From the NCBI GenBank assembly GCA_029204225.1, contig CM055106.1, positions 5,456,361-5,520,360 of the forward strand: a DNA stretch of 64,000 nt, written 5' to 3'. Source of the stretch: Diphasiastrum complanatum (Eukaryota > Streptophyta > Lycopodiopsida > Lycopodiales > Lycopodiaceae). The position numbers were made by a program, and so were the translations under genes. Shown here piece by piece: positions 33,288 to 45,689 of this stretch (position 1 is its first letter; the number at the start of each line of letters is the position of its first letter). Under the pieces are notes generated by a model. It was not told where the DNA came from. It searched no databases and worked only from the letters and a program-made list of their open reading frames with translations.

Positions 33288-36200
33288 TGTTGTAAAGCTA
33301 TCTTCATAAGCTTTACTTCCGGTGCCACTGGCACCAGCATTGTCCCCGACGCCAGCAGCGCCCCTGCTGCTCCCGGCGCCATTGTGACCAGAATCCAATT
33401 GGCGCCAAGTTCCTATGGCTGAAAATCTTTGATCGATTCTAGCGAAGTCCAGAGAGCTCAGATCGATGTGCAATCACCTCACACGATCTAGGCATGATTA
33501 AAGAAAGCCTGGGGATCAATAAAATCTAGAGAGAGAAAATAACTTTCTAGAAAGAGAAAGTCTTAGAGAGAGAAAAACGTGTTTTACCAGCCTGGGTAGA
33601 GTGCTTGGTATGAGGGGGGGTGCCGAATCCCACCAATACTATAGGGGAGTGCGGGTTGTGACTCAGGGCGAGCTCCAACCAAGTCTCAACCTCCCTTGCT
33701 GGAATGTTGTCATGGGTCTCGCCTTGGCATGCTAGCGCCCCGGAGACTAGGGTCGGTCACACACTTGAAATGTAACCTTCTCAGATTTATCAATAAAGTG
33801 AATTTTTCTCAAACTGACTCTGATTACCTTCTAAGTTTCAGTATTCGGTAAAAGCGCCAGTTGTAAGGCCGCTTCAAAATTTTTAAGTTGGCACATAGCT
33901 GAGGGTCGTATCCCAGGATGCCAGCGGTATGTCGTCGGGACCATTCGGTCTGTGGCACCAGCGGTATGCTGTCGGGACCATTTGGTTCAGGAACTGGTTG
34001 TCTCCATATCTGTCGCGGCTTGTGGTTTTGAGTGTTCCTTGCATGAACGTGAATGAGTTTAGCTCTTTGGGAACAGGCTCTAACCTATCGGCTGAGTTGG
34101 ATGGCTTGCTTGATGGAAGTTACTTGTTTATGGCTGTCCAGTCTGGCGTGGCGCCAGGTTGGCTTCCAGCGCTCGTGACGAAGCTTTCAGTTGGTTAAGT
34201 CTGATGTAAGTCAGACCGCTTGCTTGGAATGGATGTTACTCGTTTGTAACGAAGCTTCGAGTTGGTTAAGTTTGATGTATGTCGGGCGGTGTGCTTCGAG
34301 GGAAGTCACCCACATCGGGACCCCCGATCTGGCATGGCGCCAAGTTGGATCTCAATGTTGGTTTTCGGAATTTCAAGTTGGTTAAGTCTGATTGTTGTTG
34401 GCGAGTTGGCTGCTTATATGTCAAGTGGGTTTGGATGGCAAGAGTTGAAGGCTGGGAAGCTAAGTCGTGGTTCTCGGCTCCCTTTGGGATGCATGCGCTA
34501 CATGTGGTATCAGAGCCGACTGGCCGGTCAGCTATGCGGATCTCACGGAAATGGCCACTATTTGGGGTTCATCAAGACAACTGTTGTGCAAGGTGCTGCC
34601 CATAGTGTAAGCACGGGTGCGTCCACGGTCGAGGTGGTCTACAAAACAGGGGACTTGATGAGTCAAAGTGCTGCCCTCGAGGTGTAAGCACGGTCAGTTC
34701 TCGCGGTTCGGGCCTGACACTGTCTGCACGTAGGACGGATGAGGCAAAGTGCTGCCTAGGTAGGTGAAAGCACGGTCTGTACCTTGTGGGGTGCGGGGCA
34801 ACATATTCAAACTGTACGGGTTAACCATTGATACAGAGATGCTGTTCGAATTCGGGTGTAAAGCATGGGTGGTTAGCTGCCGGTGCGGGATAGCTACCGA
34901 TCGTTTAACTATAAGGGCTATCGACCAAAAAGTGGTGGGGTGTGACTAAGGCAATGTGCTGCTTAATGGTGAAAGCACGGATAGTTGGAGGGGTGTCCTA
35001 TGTGGGCTAATTCTGTGATCGATTTGTATGGGCGCGGCCAGGCAAAGGTCCGTTGGCAGGACCATCTCAAAGGAGGACCTTGTCTTTGTTTCTTGTTAGT
35101 AAAACTGCCTGAGTGTCTTACTTGTATGTATTCGTGGTGAGTCTTAGTACTCGTGCTTTACCTGGTTTGCATGATTGCTTGTGATACAAGGAGCTGATGG
35201 CTCGAGAAGGAACCTTTCTTTTGAAGGCTGATACCATCAAACAAAGAGGACTACAGAATCTGCGGGGCGGATTTGCAGTTCAAGTACTCGCACGTGAACG
35301 GCAACGAAACGACTCAATGTTTGCAAAGGATGGATGGCTAGCCTGTTTCTTGGGTTAGTTTCATTTGCGACAACGCCCACCAGACGCAAGCAGGAACTGA
35401 AACTCACTGAGCAGGGGTGATATCCAGTATCAGTTGGGTTTTTCCTAAAAGGGGAAAAGACTAGGATCCTCTTCAGAGATTGGCAACAAGTTGGATCAAG
35501 CCATAATCCTTGCAGATGGGAAGCAAAGTGTTGGAAAGGCTTTTTGTCCGAAGAACTCTACTCTAAGTCCGATCAGCTGATTTTATAAGTGGAGGGGAAC
35601 TATCACACACACCTCTCTCTTGGGGCAAATTTTGAATGAAAGTTGATCAAAACGGGGGCAAATTCAAGGTGACCTAGCCATACTCACACGAGAAGACTGG
35701 CGAACTTTGGACCTAATAAGTTGACAAGTTTTTGTTGTGGAAAGGAAAGCTTGTTATAGGTTTTCTCTGGACCAGCAATGATGAGGAAACATATGAGTAC
35801 GCTGGCTTGTGTTACGTGTAAGGCAGCTGATCAATGATGGAACTATGAAAGTTGAGCCTTGCATGAGAGACTTGGTATTTCGAACGGACGCTAAGGGACA
35901 GTTCGCGTTGAGATCGGACTAGTGCAAACTCTGGGTGCATGTGTCTGATGCAAAGAGAGCTACTTGAAGCCAAGCTCGCTGTACACTTCTTGTTTTGACT
36001 GTGAGGCAGCTGACCAGTGATGGAATTGTGAAAGTCAAGTTTTGCGCGACGGACATGGTACTTCAAACAAACGCGAAGAGATAGTTCGTATGCGGATCAA
36101 ACTGGTGCGTCCCTTTGGCTTTCCACGAGGTCAATGATTATATTTGGGCTGATTCAAAGAGCTACTTCAAGCTGAGTGAGAGGTGCATTGCGGAGTACTC

Positions 36201-37048
36201 AATCTTTGCCTACCTTAAAGAGCCAAGATGGAAAAGTATCAAGATCAGGCTGGGACAAGGAGAGAAATCAAGGTGCAGAAGCAACAAGGCACGAAGTGGA
36301 CCATAAAGTGGGCAATCAAACGATAAATCCTTTGGCTCATGGAGCCTTGATACCTGTGTGGAACTGATCAAATCTGGAGCTCAGGGAGCTCAACACAAAG
36401 TGCATCAAGGACAAATCAGGAGCTCAAAGGAGTTCCAAAGTCGAAAGTCAGAAGCGATAGGGGCGAACATTTCAAAGAAAGGCCTCTGTCACTAGTTAAT
36501 AAGGTTCTTGGGTTTTACAAAAGCGATATCAAATCTACGCTTTTCCCAGACAAAGAGATATTTTCAAGTTATGTAATTTTTCAGTACAAAGAGCTGAGCC
36601 TCCGACTTGTGGTGTGCCAGCTTCAATGTTAATAAAAAGTGGCCATTGGCTTGCTTGGGTGGAAGTTACCTGTCTATGGCTGTCCAGTCTGGCGTGGCGC
36701 CAGGTTGGCTTCCAGTGCTTGTGACGAAGCTTTCAGCTGGTTAAGTCTGATGTAAGTCAGACCGCTTGCTTGGAATGGATGTTACTCGTTTGTAACGAAG
36801 CTTCGAGCTGGTAAAGTTTGATGTATGTCGGGCGGCTTGCTTGGAGGGAAGTCACCCACATCGGGATCCCCGATCTGGCATGGCGCTAGGTTGGATCTCA
36901 ATGTTGGTTTTCGGAACTTCAAATTGGTTAAGTCTGATCGTTGTTGGAAAGTTGGGTGCTTGTATGTCAAGGGGGTTTGGATGGCAAGAGTTGAAGGTTG
37001 AGAAGCTAAGTCGTGGTTCCCGGCTCCCTTTGGGATGCCTGCGCTACA
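33288..37048 (+). mobile_element. LARD-like LTR element inserted in LTR1
   Basis: It is flanked by CAAGT (33283-33287) and CAAGC (37049-37053), where the intact LTR1 reads CAAGC. The complete 5' LTR1 is 33288-34502 (1,215 bp, TGTTGTAAAGC...GCGCTACA). PBS TGGTATCAGAGCC is at 34505-34517. About 2.1 kb of non-coding interior is shared with both duplication arms. The 3' LTR is reduced to its last 401 bp (36648-37048), joined directly to the interior, so a deletion removed the polypurine tract and about 0.8 kb of LTR. Confidence 0.85.
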
Positions 37049-37839
37049 CAAGCCATCCAACTCAGCCGACAGGTTAGAGTCCCCAAGAGCTTAACTCATT
37101 GACGTTCATGCAAGAACACTCAGAACCACAAGTCACGACAGATATGGAGACAACCAGTTCCTGGACCAAATGGTCCCGACAGCATACCGCTGGCGCCACG
37201 GACCGAATGGTCCCGACGGCATACCGCTGGCGTCCCGGGATACGACCCTCAGCTATGTGCTTGAAAGCGGCCTTACAACTGGCGGTTTTACGGAACACTG
37301 AAACCCAGAAGGTAATCAGAGTCAGTTTGAGGAAAATCCCACTTTATTGATAAATCTGAGAAGGTTACATTTCAAGTGTGTGACCGACCCTAGTCTTCGG
37401 GGAGCTGGCATGCCAAGGCAAGTGCCAGGACAACATTCCAGCAAGGGAGGCTGAGACTTGGTCGGAGCTCGTCCTGAGTCGCAACCCGCACTCCCCTATA
37501 GTATTGGTGGGATTTGGCACCCCTCCCTCGTACCAAGCACTCTACCTAGGCTGGTAAAGCATATTTTCTCTCTCTAGGATTTTCTCTCTCTAGATTTTAC
37601 TGATCCCCAGGCTTCCTTTAATCATGCCTAGATTGTGTGAGGTGATTGCACATCGATCTGAGCTCTCTAGACTTCGCTAGAACCGATCAAAGATTTTCAG
37701 CCATAGGAACTTGGCGCCGGCTGGATTCTGGTCATAGTGGCGCCGGGAGCGGCGCCAGCGCCGTTGGTGCCGGGAGCAGCAGGGGGCGCTGCTGGCGCCA
37801 GTGGCGCCGGAAGTAAAGCTTGTAAAGGTAGCGGGTAAG

Positions 37840-38000
37840 TTGAGCTAAGACGCTACCAGTGGCATATTTGGATGCATCTGTATGAATTTGGAATTCGATT
37901 TTCCAATTAGGAGATCTAAGGACGAGAGTTGAGACAATTGCCCACTTCAACTTGTGAAAAGATTTAGTGACTGGTGCTGTCCACTCGAGTGGGATCATAA
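37840..38000 (-). pseudogene. Gypsy RT/RNase H junction fragment
   Basis: The minus strand encodes LEWTAPVTKSFHKLKWAIVS and then PNWKIEFQIHTDASKYATGS. This matches the Gypsy segment W......AF..LK..L...P.L..P.....F.V.TDAS, containing the first RNase H Asp. It resembles the family at 63220-63370. Confidence 0.82.
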
Positions 38001-38742
38001 GCTTGTAAATTGGCTTGGATATTCTACATATGCAACTTCTCTATGGCGGATATGATCGTATAAGTGCTATTGGTCATAAAGGTGGAAACATCATCATGAA
38101 GCTTGTCCTTATGTTTGGCTCGTCGTTTCTCTCTCATTGGAGGAGTTATCAAAGTCGGAGCTCATGCTCTCATTGTAATCAACTCTCTTGATGACATCAA
38201 AGCATGCAACTTGAAATGAGACTTCTTGACACCATATACCATGGCTATCATATAACTGATACTAGCATGTATCCGTTGTCGACTGGTGAGATTTACAACA
38301 CCGAGACCAGTTAGTCTATGTATGAATGTAACCTCTTCCAAATTTAATAAAACTGATCGTTGGGGATAATTACCATTTCGGTTTCGCCTTTAGGACTAGT
38401 CCAAGTGAAAAGACCCTTACTACAACCTTTTTGTGTCGTCGGCGCCTAAGGGTCCACATCACCGACGTGTGGCTTGTCGCTACGCCATTTGGTCAGTTTG
38501 GCGACCACTATGCCTCGAGTCTCATGTGTGGCTTGTCTTTATCTTTGGTTATCTTTTGGGGACGCATTCTGAGGTGGCTTTTGGGTTGGTTGGAATTCCA
38601 GTTTTCTTAAGTCTGAATGGTTAAGCTTGATATGTTTTCTAAGTTGGCTTTTACGTAAGTGCAATATGGATGAATGTTAGACTTAAGTGTGTGTTGGGAA
38701 AACCGCTCGAGTCCCAGTGCCCTTTGAGACGCCGACGCAATA

Positions 38743-39085
38743 GTGACCGGCCCTAGTCTCCGGGGTGCTAGCATGCCAAGGCGGGCACCAAGACAACATT
38801 CTAGCAAGAGAAGCTGAGACTTGGTTTGAGCTCCCCTGAGTCACAACCCCCGTTCCCCTATAGTTTATGGTGGGATTCTCCACCTCCCTTCATACCAAGT
38901 GCTCTACCCAAGCTGGTAAAGCATGTTTTCTCTCTCTAGAATTTATTGATCCCCAAGCTTCCTTTAATCATACCTAGATCATGTGAGGTGATTGCACATC
39001 GATCCGAGCTATCTGGACTTCGCTAGAACTGATCAAAGTTTTTCAGCCATAGGAACTTGGCGTCGGCTGGATTCTAGTCACATTA
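38743..39085 (-). mobile_element. LTR1, continuation of 27470-28216
   Basis: It resumes at GTGACCGGCCCTAGTCTCCGG exactly where the host LTR was split by LTR2, and runs to ATCCAGCCGACGCC-complement. It aligns closely with 14922-15222 of the left arm. Confidence 0.82.
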
Positions 39086-40504
39086 CCATTTCGGTTTCGC
39101 CTTTAGGACTAGTCCAAGTGAAAAGACCCTTACTACAACCTTTTTGTGTCGTCGGCGCCTAAGGGTCCACATCACCGACGTGTGACTTGTCGCTATGCCA
39201 TTTGGTCAGTTTGGCGACCACTATGTCTTGGGTCTCATGTGTGGCTTGTCTTTACCTTTGGTTACCTTTTGGGGACGGATTCTGAGTTGGCTTTCGGGTT
39301 GGTTGGGATTCTAGTTTTCTTAAGTTTGAATGGTTAAGCTTGTTACATTTTCTAAGTTGGCTTTTACGTAAGTGCATGATGGATGAATGTTAGACTTAAG
39401 CGCGTGTTGGAAAAACCGCTCAAGTCCCAGCGCCCTTTGAGACGTCGGCGCAACATGTGGTATCAGAGCCGACTAGCCAGTCAGCTACACAAGTCTCACA
39501 GGGATGGCCACTTTTTGAGATTTGTCAAGACAGCCATTGTGCAAGGTGCTGCCCCACAGTGTAAGCATGGGTGCGTCCACGATCAGGGTGGTCGACAAAA
39601 CGGGGGACTTGATGAGTCAAGGTGCTGCCCTTGAGGTGTAAGCACGGTCAGTTCTTGCGGTTCGGGCCTGGCGCCGTCTGGACATAGGACAGATGAGGCA
39701 AAGTACTACCTAGGTAGGTGAAAGCACGGTCTGCGCCTTGTGGGGTGCGGGGTGACATATTCGAACTATACGAGTTAACCATTGATACAGAGATGTTGCT
39801 CGAATTTGGGTGTAAAGCACGGGTGGTTAGTTGCTGGTGCGGGATAGCTGCCGATCGTTTACCTATAAGGGCTATCGACCAGAGTTGGTGGGGCATGACT
39901 AAGGCAATGTGCTGCTTATGGTGAAAGCATGGATGTTTGGATGAATGTTTCCCGTGGGCTAATTCTGTGATAGATTTGTGTGGGCACGACTAGGCAAAGG
40001 TCCTAATCCTTTGGGTTTAGATCTTGGTGTAACATGTTCGAACATTCACTGCAATTTCTTACAAATAAAAATAAAATTTTGCTTTGGTGCAACTTGAGAG
40101 GGATCCTTTATGTTAGCTTTGGTTGATATGTTCGTTTGTGGTGTGTTGGGAGTTGAGAGAGGACCTTACATTTGTGGGTGGATGACACACAAGTATGGAA
40201 AGGAACTTCCATGGGGCAACTCCCAAGTCTGCTTCAAAATTGTTATTCCTATCTGGAAAGATCGCGGGGAGGAAGTCAGATTTCATGGTCGACTCCGGAG
40301 CTTCACATAATTACATCTCAAGGAGCATAGTGGAACAATTCAGCTTGCCGACCAGAAATGTTACATCAACTCTCAAGGTAGAAACAACAAAGGGAGTACT
40401 AGACAAAGCGACGTTGAACATCCCACTGCAGATTGGGAGATGGAAGGCTAAACTTAGCTTTCTGGTTTTAGAGATGGATGCCTTCGATGTGATTTTGGGC
40501 CTCC
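39086..40504 (+). mobile_element. Gypsy fragment: LTR2 3' part, PBS, leader, protease
   Basis: LTR2 from TTACCATTTCGG to GGCGCAACA ends at 39455, and PBS TGGTATCAGAGCC is at 39458-39470. A leader resembling the other LTR2/LARD leaders follows. A protease frame (40195-40504) has FMVDSGASHNYISRSIVEQF, with the catalytic DSG intact, and MDAFDVILG, cut at ILGL by the junction with the duplicated arm at 40505. It replaces 134 bp present in the left arm (14788-14921). Confidence 0.82.
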
Positions 40505-43240
40505 TCTGATGTCCTCATTAGATGTCAGATTAAAGTAAAGGTACACTCTCCCAATTAAAATTAACTACACTTAAGCTACTTGGCATAGTACCCAATTTAC
40601 TGGCCACTTTTTATTAACATTGTAGCTCGCTCACCACAAGTGGGAGGCTCAGCTCTTTATATTGGAAAATGACATAATTTAAAAATATCACTTTGTCTTG
40701 GGAAAAGCGTAGATTTTATATCGCTTACATAAAACCCGAGAATCTTATTTGACTTGGTGACAGAGGTTTACTGAAATTTTCACCCTTGTCACATCTGTCC
40801 TTGACTTTGGAACTCCTTTGAGCTTGGGATTTGTCCTTTCTGCACTTTGTGTATAGCTCCATGAGCTCCAGATTTGATCATTTTCGCAAAGGTATCAAGG
40901 CTCCTTGAGCCAAAGGATTTATCATTGATCGCCCACTTTATGGTCCACTTCGTGCCTTCTTGTCTTTGCACCTTGATTTCTCTCCTTGTCCCAGCCTGAT
41001 TTTGATCCTTTTCCTTTTGGCTCTTGAAGGTAGGAAAGATTGAGTACCCCGCAATGCATCTCTCACTTAGCTTGAAGTAGTTGTCTTTGAATCAACCCAA
41101 ATGTAACCATCGACCTTGTGGAGAGCCAAGGGGTCGCACCAGTCTGATCCGCATACAAACTATTTCTTCGTGTTTGTTTGAAACACCATGTCCGTCACGC
41201 AAACATGAATTTCACAATTCCATCATTGGTCAATTGCTTCACACTCAAAAAAAGAAATGTACATCTCGCTAGGCTGCAAATAGCTCTCTTTGAATCAGAC
41301 ACATGCACCCAGAGTTTGCACTAGTTTGATTCCAATACGAATTGTCCCTTGGCGTCCGTTCGAAGTACCATGTCTCTCATGCAAGATTCAACTTTCACAG
41401 TTCCTTTGTTGATCAGCTGCTTTACACGTAATACAAGTTAGCGTACTCATTATGTCTCCTCATCATTTTTGGTCCAGAGAAAGCCTATAACAAGTTTTCT
41501 TTTTCACAACAAAAACTTGTCATTCATTCAAGATTTGCACCAAGAGAGAGGTGTGTGTGTGATAGTTCCCCTCCACTTATAAAATCAGCTGACCAGAGTA
41601 GAGTTCTCAGACAAAAGCCTTTCAAACACTTTGCTTTCCATCTGCTAGGATTATGGCTTGACCTAACTTGTTGCCAATCTCTGAAGAGGATCCTAGTCTT
41701 TTCCCTTTGAGGAAAAACTCAACTGACACTGGATATCACCCATGCTCATTGAGTTTCAGTTCCGACAATAGCCATCCCAAATGAAGACCAACTGTTCCAT
41801 AGAAGATCTCCCCTGAAATTGCTCTTTCCAACTTTTGACTTCCTGCTTGCATCTGGCGGGCGTTGTCGCAAATAAAACTAACCCAAGAAATAGGCTAGCC
41901 ATGCATCCTTTGCAAACATGAGTCGTTTCGTTGTCGTTCACGTGCGAGTACTTGAACTGTGAATTCACGCCGTAGATTCTGTAGTCCTCTTTGTTTGATG
42001 GTACCAACCTTCAAAAGAAAGGTTCCTTCTCGAGCCATCAACTCTTTGTATCACAAGCAATCATGCAAACCAGGCAAAGCAAGAGTACTAAGACTCACCA
42101 CGAATACATACAAGCAAGACACTCAGACATGATTACTAACAGGTAACAAAGACAAGGTCCTCCTTTGAGAAAATCCTGCCAAAGGACCTTTGCCTAGATG
42201 CGCCCATGATCACAGAATCAGCCCACAGAGAACACCCATCCAACGATCCGTGCTTTCACCATTAAGCAGCACATTGCCTCAGTTACACCCCACCAAATCT
42301 GGTCGATAGCCCTTATAGCTAAACGATTGGCAGCTGACCACCCGTACTTTACACCCAAATTCGAGTAGCATCTCTGTATAAGTGGTTAACCCGTACAGTT
42401 TGACTACCTAGGCAGCACTTTGCCTCATCTGTCCTATGTGCAGACAGCGCCAGGTCCGAACCGTGAGAACTGACCGTGCTTACACCGCAAGGACAGCACC
42501 TTGACTCATCAAGTCCCCCATTCTGTCGACCACCCTGATCGTGGACGTGCGCACCTATCCTGATGAACCCCAAACAATGGCCATCCCTATGAGATCCGCA
42601 TAGCTGATCGGCTAGTCGGCTCTGATACCACATGTAGCACAAACATCTCAAAGGGTGCCGGAAACCACGACTTAGCTTCCCGGATTTCAACTCTTGTTGT
42701 CTGAATCCACTTGACATACATGCAGCCAACTCGCCAACAACGATCAGTCTTAACCAACTTTAAGTTCGGAAAACCACCATTGAGATCCGACCTGGCGCCA
42801 TGCCAGACCGGGGGTCCCTATGTGGGTGACTTCCCTCCAAGCAAGCCGCCCGACATACATCAAACTTAACTAACTCGATGCTTCGTTACAAACGAGTAAT
42901 ATCCATTCCAAGCAAGACGTCTAACCTTCATTAGACTTAACCAACTCAAAGCTTCGTCACAAGCACTGGAAGCCAACCTGATGCCACGCTAGAGTGGACA
43001 ACCATAAACAAGTAACTTCCACCCAAGCAAGCCATCCAACTCAGCGACAAGTTAGAGTTAGTTCATGTTAATGCAAGGAACACTCAGAACCACAAGCCAC
43101 GACGTATATGAAGACAACCAATTCCTAGACCGAATGGTCCCGACAGCATACCACTGGCGTCCCAGACGAATGGTCCCGACGACATACCGCTGGCATCCCG
43201 GGATATGACCCTCAATTAAGTGTCAGATCAAGGGGGTGCG
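40505..43240 (-). mobile_element. LARD-like LTR element, right-arm copy
   Basis: Mirror of 12135-14787. PBS TGGTATCAGAGCC lies at 42630-42618 (here perfect), and the 5'-truncated LTR1 at 42633-43240. The conserved 83-codon frame is at 42007-41756. The interior has no transposon coding domain. Confidence 0.85.
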
Positions 43241-44463
43241 CCTCGAGCGAGCTTCTTGTCATTTCCGAGCAAGCTTCACCATTACATTTATTAATTTTCC
43301 TCTATTATCTATCTTTTTTTTAGTCACAGTGTGTGCACATTTTCTCTAAATCCATACTCTTATATGTTGATGGTGTGATTATATTCATACTAAGTATTTC
43401 TTAAATTTACAATTCTAAGACTTTTCAAAAGCTTTTAATTGAGAGACATAAAAAACAGTAGTAGTAAGGAAGATCTCCAAGTGGCAAAAGCTTTCAAATC
43501 TTACATGAAATATCACAATGAAAAGATTACATAGAGACCTTCAAAGAGGCAAGTGACAGTAAAAGAATAGATGCATCAATATTGATGTTTTTTCTTAGCA
43601 ATTTAATGTAAAAGTAGATTATTGGAGTATGAATATATGCGGTGAAGTTGCAAATAATACAGTAGTAACCTCTTTGAAACATCATCCACCATTAACCACA
43701 AAGCAAAAAACCATTCACATTTTCTTAATGTAAAATCATGAAGGAAGCTCTCTTGGGCAAGAAGAATGAGTGCCCATGACCATGAAGAGTGAACAATGCT
43801 ACAAGATGAACAAGTAAAAGCCTAATTTGATAGCTTGCATCATAATAAATACGCATGCACTTACAAGAGAAATATATTTATATCTATTTGTGCCTACGAC
43901 CAAGTAAGTTTGGTATGATATCCATGCTAGAGAAATACATTTACCTTTAACTCTGCCTATTGCCAGATCACTTTGGTAAATTGCATTATGCATGCACAAA
44001 GAGAAGCCATTGTCCTATTCACTTTAGAACATTGTAGCATATTGGAGCTAAAATATTACTACAATTTTCCAAAACATAAGATAAAAAAATTTGTAGATAA
44101 GCTAGTAAGAAGAACGATAGAACTCTAAGCCCATCCTCCTTGAATACAATTCACCTACGACATATGCTTGGCATGAATGGCACACATGTTTGTATTTTCA
44201 AACAAACTAACAAAGATAAGCCCCATCAGTCTCTTCAAGAGCTAACACAACATGGCTCTGAAAATGCAAATCAACCTACAAAAATAATGCACAATAACAA
44301 ACACATACAAACAAAAGAACTTCACAGATTGAGACAATTGTGGTAATTCAAGGCAAAACGGTAGTTTTAAATTTAAACTCTAAAAGTGTCACCTTATAAT
44401 TCAAATTAATCTCATCAACAAGATGCTAAAACTATAGTTCCTTTAGTAGATGCTTAGTGCTCT

Positions 44464-44467
<4 letters not shown>

Positions 44468-44510
<43 letters not shown>
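44468..44510. repeat. (TA)n microsatellite
   Basis: Counterpart of 10845-10897 in the opposite arm. Confidence 0.9.
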
Positions 44511-44514
<4 letters not shown>

Positions 44515-44522
44515 ATTATATA

Positions 44523-44928
44523 CTAGTAAAGAGTGCCCATTGTTGACGGGAAATGTAGGCCGATCTTCATAGAAATGCATTTTTATTTCAACCTTTTCCG
44601 TGGAAAGTCTGATAATTTTAAAAATCCTTAGAGCACCTTTCAAATTTTTGATAATGAAAGTCTCATTTGTTTAACACCTTTCACCATGAAAGTATGTACA
44701 TGCACTTCAAAACACTATGTGTGTTGGTAAAGGATAATTTGAATTTGGAGTGGGCCCCATAGATGCATGCATGGGGAGGAGGGGCATGTATCCTTTTCCC
44801 CATACATGCATCCTCCTCCCCAAGTTTTTTAGTTAGAAAAAGCTCATGCATGGGTGAAGGGAGGAGGATGCATGGGTACACCCATACACATGCGCAAAAA
44901 TGTACATAAGTTTAAATATATATATAGA
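44523..44928 (-). mobile_element. Small non-autonomous Helitron, right-arm copy
   Basis: On the minus strand it starts TCTATATATATATTTAAAC at 44928, directly after CTAG of the preceding Helitron. It ends with CCCGTCAACAATGGG, CACTCTTTA and CTAG (44526-44523) followed by T. Length 406 bp. The 5' TC is kept here but the 3' hairpin is damaged, the reverse of the left-arm copy. Confidence 0.83.
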
Positions 44929-44957
44929 CTAGTAAAAAGTGCCCGTCGTTGACGGGC
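44929..44957 (-). mobile_element. Helitron 3' terminus, right-arm copy
   Basis: Perfect stem GCCCGTCAACGACGGGC at 44957-44941, then ACTTTTTA and CTAG at 44932-44929. It abuts the next Helitron's TC with no gap. Confidence 0.8.
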
Positions 44958-45689
44958 AATGGAAGCCGATCTAGGTGGCGGCCGATGATTTGGATCATGG
45001 CCGATCTCTCACATCTTGCATCTCTAATATCTAACATTCGATTCTTTGAAAAAATTTGAGTCCTTGGAAAAATTTGAGCCTTTAAAAAAATTCGAGTTTT
45101 CGGAAAAATTCTAGTCTTCTAAAAAATTCCAGTCTTTGGGAAAAAAATCGAGTTTTTTTGATAAAATTGAGTCTTTTGAGAAATTTGACTTGACAGTACA
45201 AAGGATCCTTCGATCCTTCGAAAAAATTCGAGTCTTTGAAAAAATTCAATCCTTTGGAAAAATTCAGGTTGTCGAAAAAATTCGAGTCTTTCCAACAATT
45301 TTAGTCTTGGAAAAATTCGAGTCTTAAGAAAATTTAAAGTTCTGACCGTTTTTTACTAAATCCGACCAATTTCGACGGGCATAGAATCCCAAGAATGTGT
45401 ATAGAGTTTCTGGTTCGGATGCACGTTTTTGTGAGTACTAAATCATTTGGAGCCCGGTTTAGTTTTGCAGGTTTGTATCGGCGTGCAGCATAGGACAAAA
45501 CAAAGGGTCCAAAAAAACGGACTTTGTTCGGCGACACTGGACCAGTTCTCATGAATGTTGGAAAGTAGTCCATTTAGTGGCATTTCCTTCGCCAAACGGC
45601 ATCGGAATTGAGTGGTGAATGAACCTGTGGGTTCGTGTCGAGCCCACGAACCTATGGACACCACCCATTTGAAGTTCTAACTATTTTTT

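Larger units (their letters stand above)
32888..38300 (-). mobile_element. LTR1-bearing element inserted in LTR2 (minus strand)
   Basis: It starts TGTAGCGC and ends TTTACAACA on the plus strand, and is flanked by CCAAG (32883-32887) and CCGAG (38301-38305), one mismatch apart. Its 3' LTR1 is 37825-37049 plus 33287-32888, split by another insertion. Inside it on the minus strand is an RNase H fragment at 38000-37840, in the expected place before the 3' LTR. Most of the interior and 5' LTR are deleted. Confidence 0.78.
28217..38742 (+). mobile_element. Solo LTR2, split by two later insertions
   Basis: The pieces 28217-28578, 32798-32887 and 38301-38742 read continuously as one LTR2. It starts TGTTGTAAAGCTGACTC and ends GACGCCGACGCAATA (consensus GGCGCAACA). 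It is flanked by GTGAC at 28212-28216 and 38743-38747. No internal domain of its own lies between, so it is a solo LTR. The complete copy at 32797-31887 served as guide. Confidence 0.85.
27470..45260 (-). repeat. Right arm of the inverted duplication, expanded by nested insertions
   Basis: The arm's homology to 10135-15243 is distributed over 40505-45260 and 38739-39085 in opposite orientation. The 3' LTR1 of its LARD element continues at 28216-27470 and ends TGTAGC at 27470 on the plus strand. Everything between 28217 and 38742 was inserted later into that LTR. 39086-40504 is a Gypsy piece replacing the polypurine tract and first about 110 bp of the LTR. The spacer between the arms (15244-27469, 12.2 kb) contains the STP gene. 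Confidence 0.85.

Noticed and set aside
34505-34517. TGGTATCAGAGCC as part of a tRNA gene
   Set aside because: It is the complement of the tRNA-iMet 3' end directly after an LTR, i.e. a primer-binding site; no cloverleaf surrounds it.
36640-37060. Internal inversion of an LTR between GGCTTG and CAAGCC
   Set aside because: At first the flip of LTR1 halves looked like an inversion. The CAAGY duplications at 33283 and 37049 and the restored continuity explain it better as a nested insertion in opposite orientation.
37732-37998. 88-codon minus-strand frame as one protein
   Set aside because: Its first half is a Gypsy RNase H fragment and its second half runs into a GC-rich LTR1; a chance fusion.
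10135-45260. Whole structure as one giant foldback or Mutator-like transposon
   Set aside because: No target-site duplication or conserved terminal motif at the outer ends, and no transposase between the arms that would fit.
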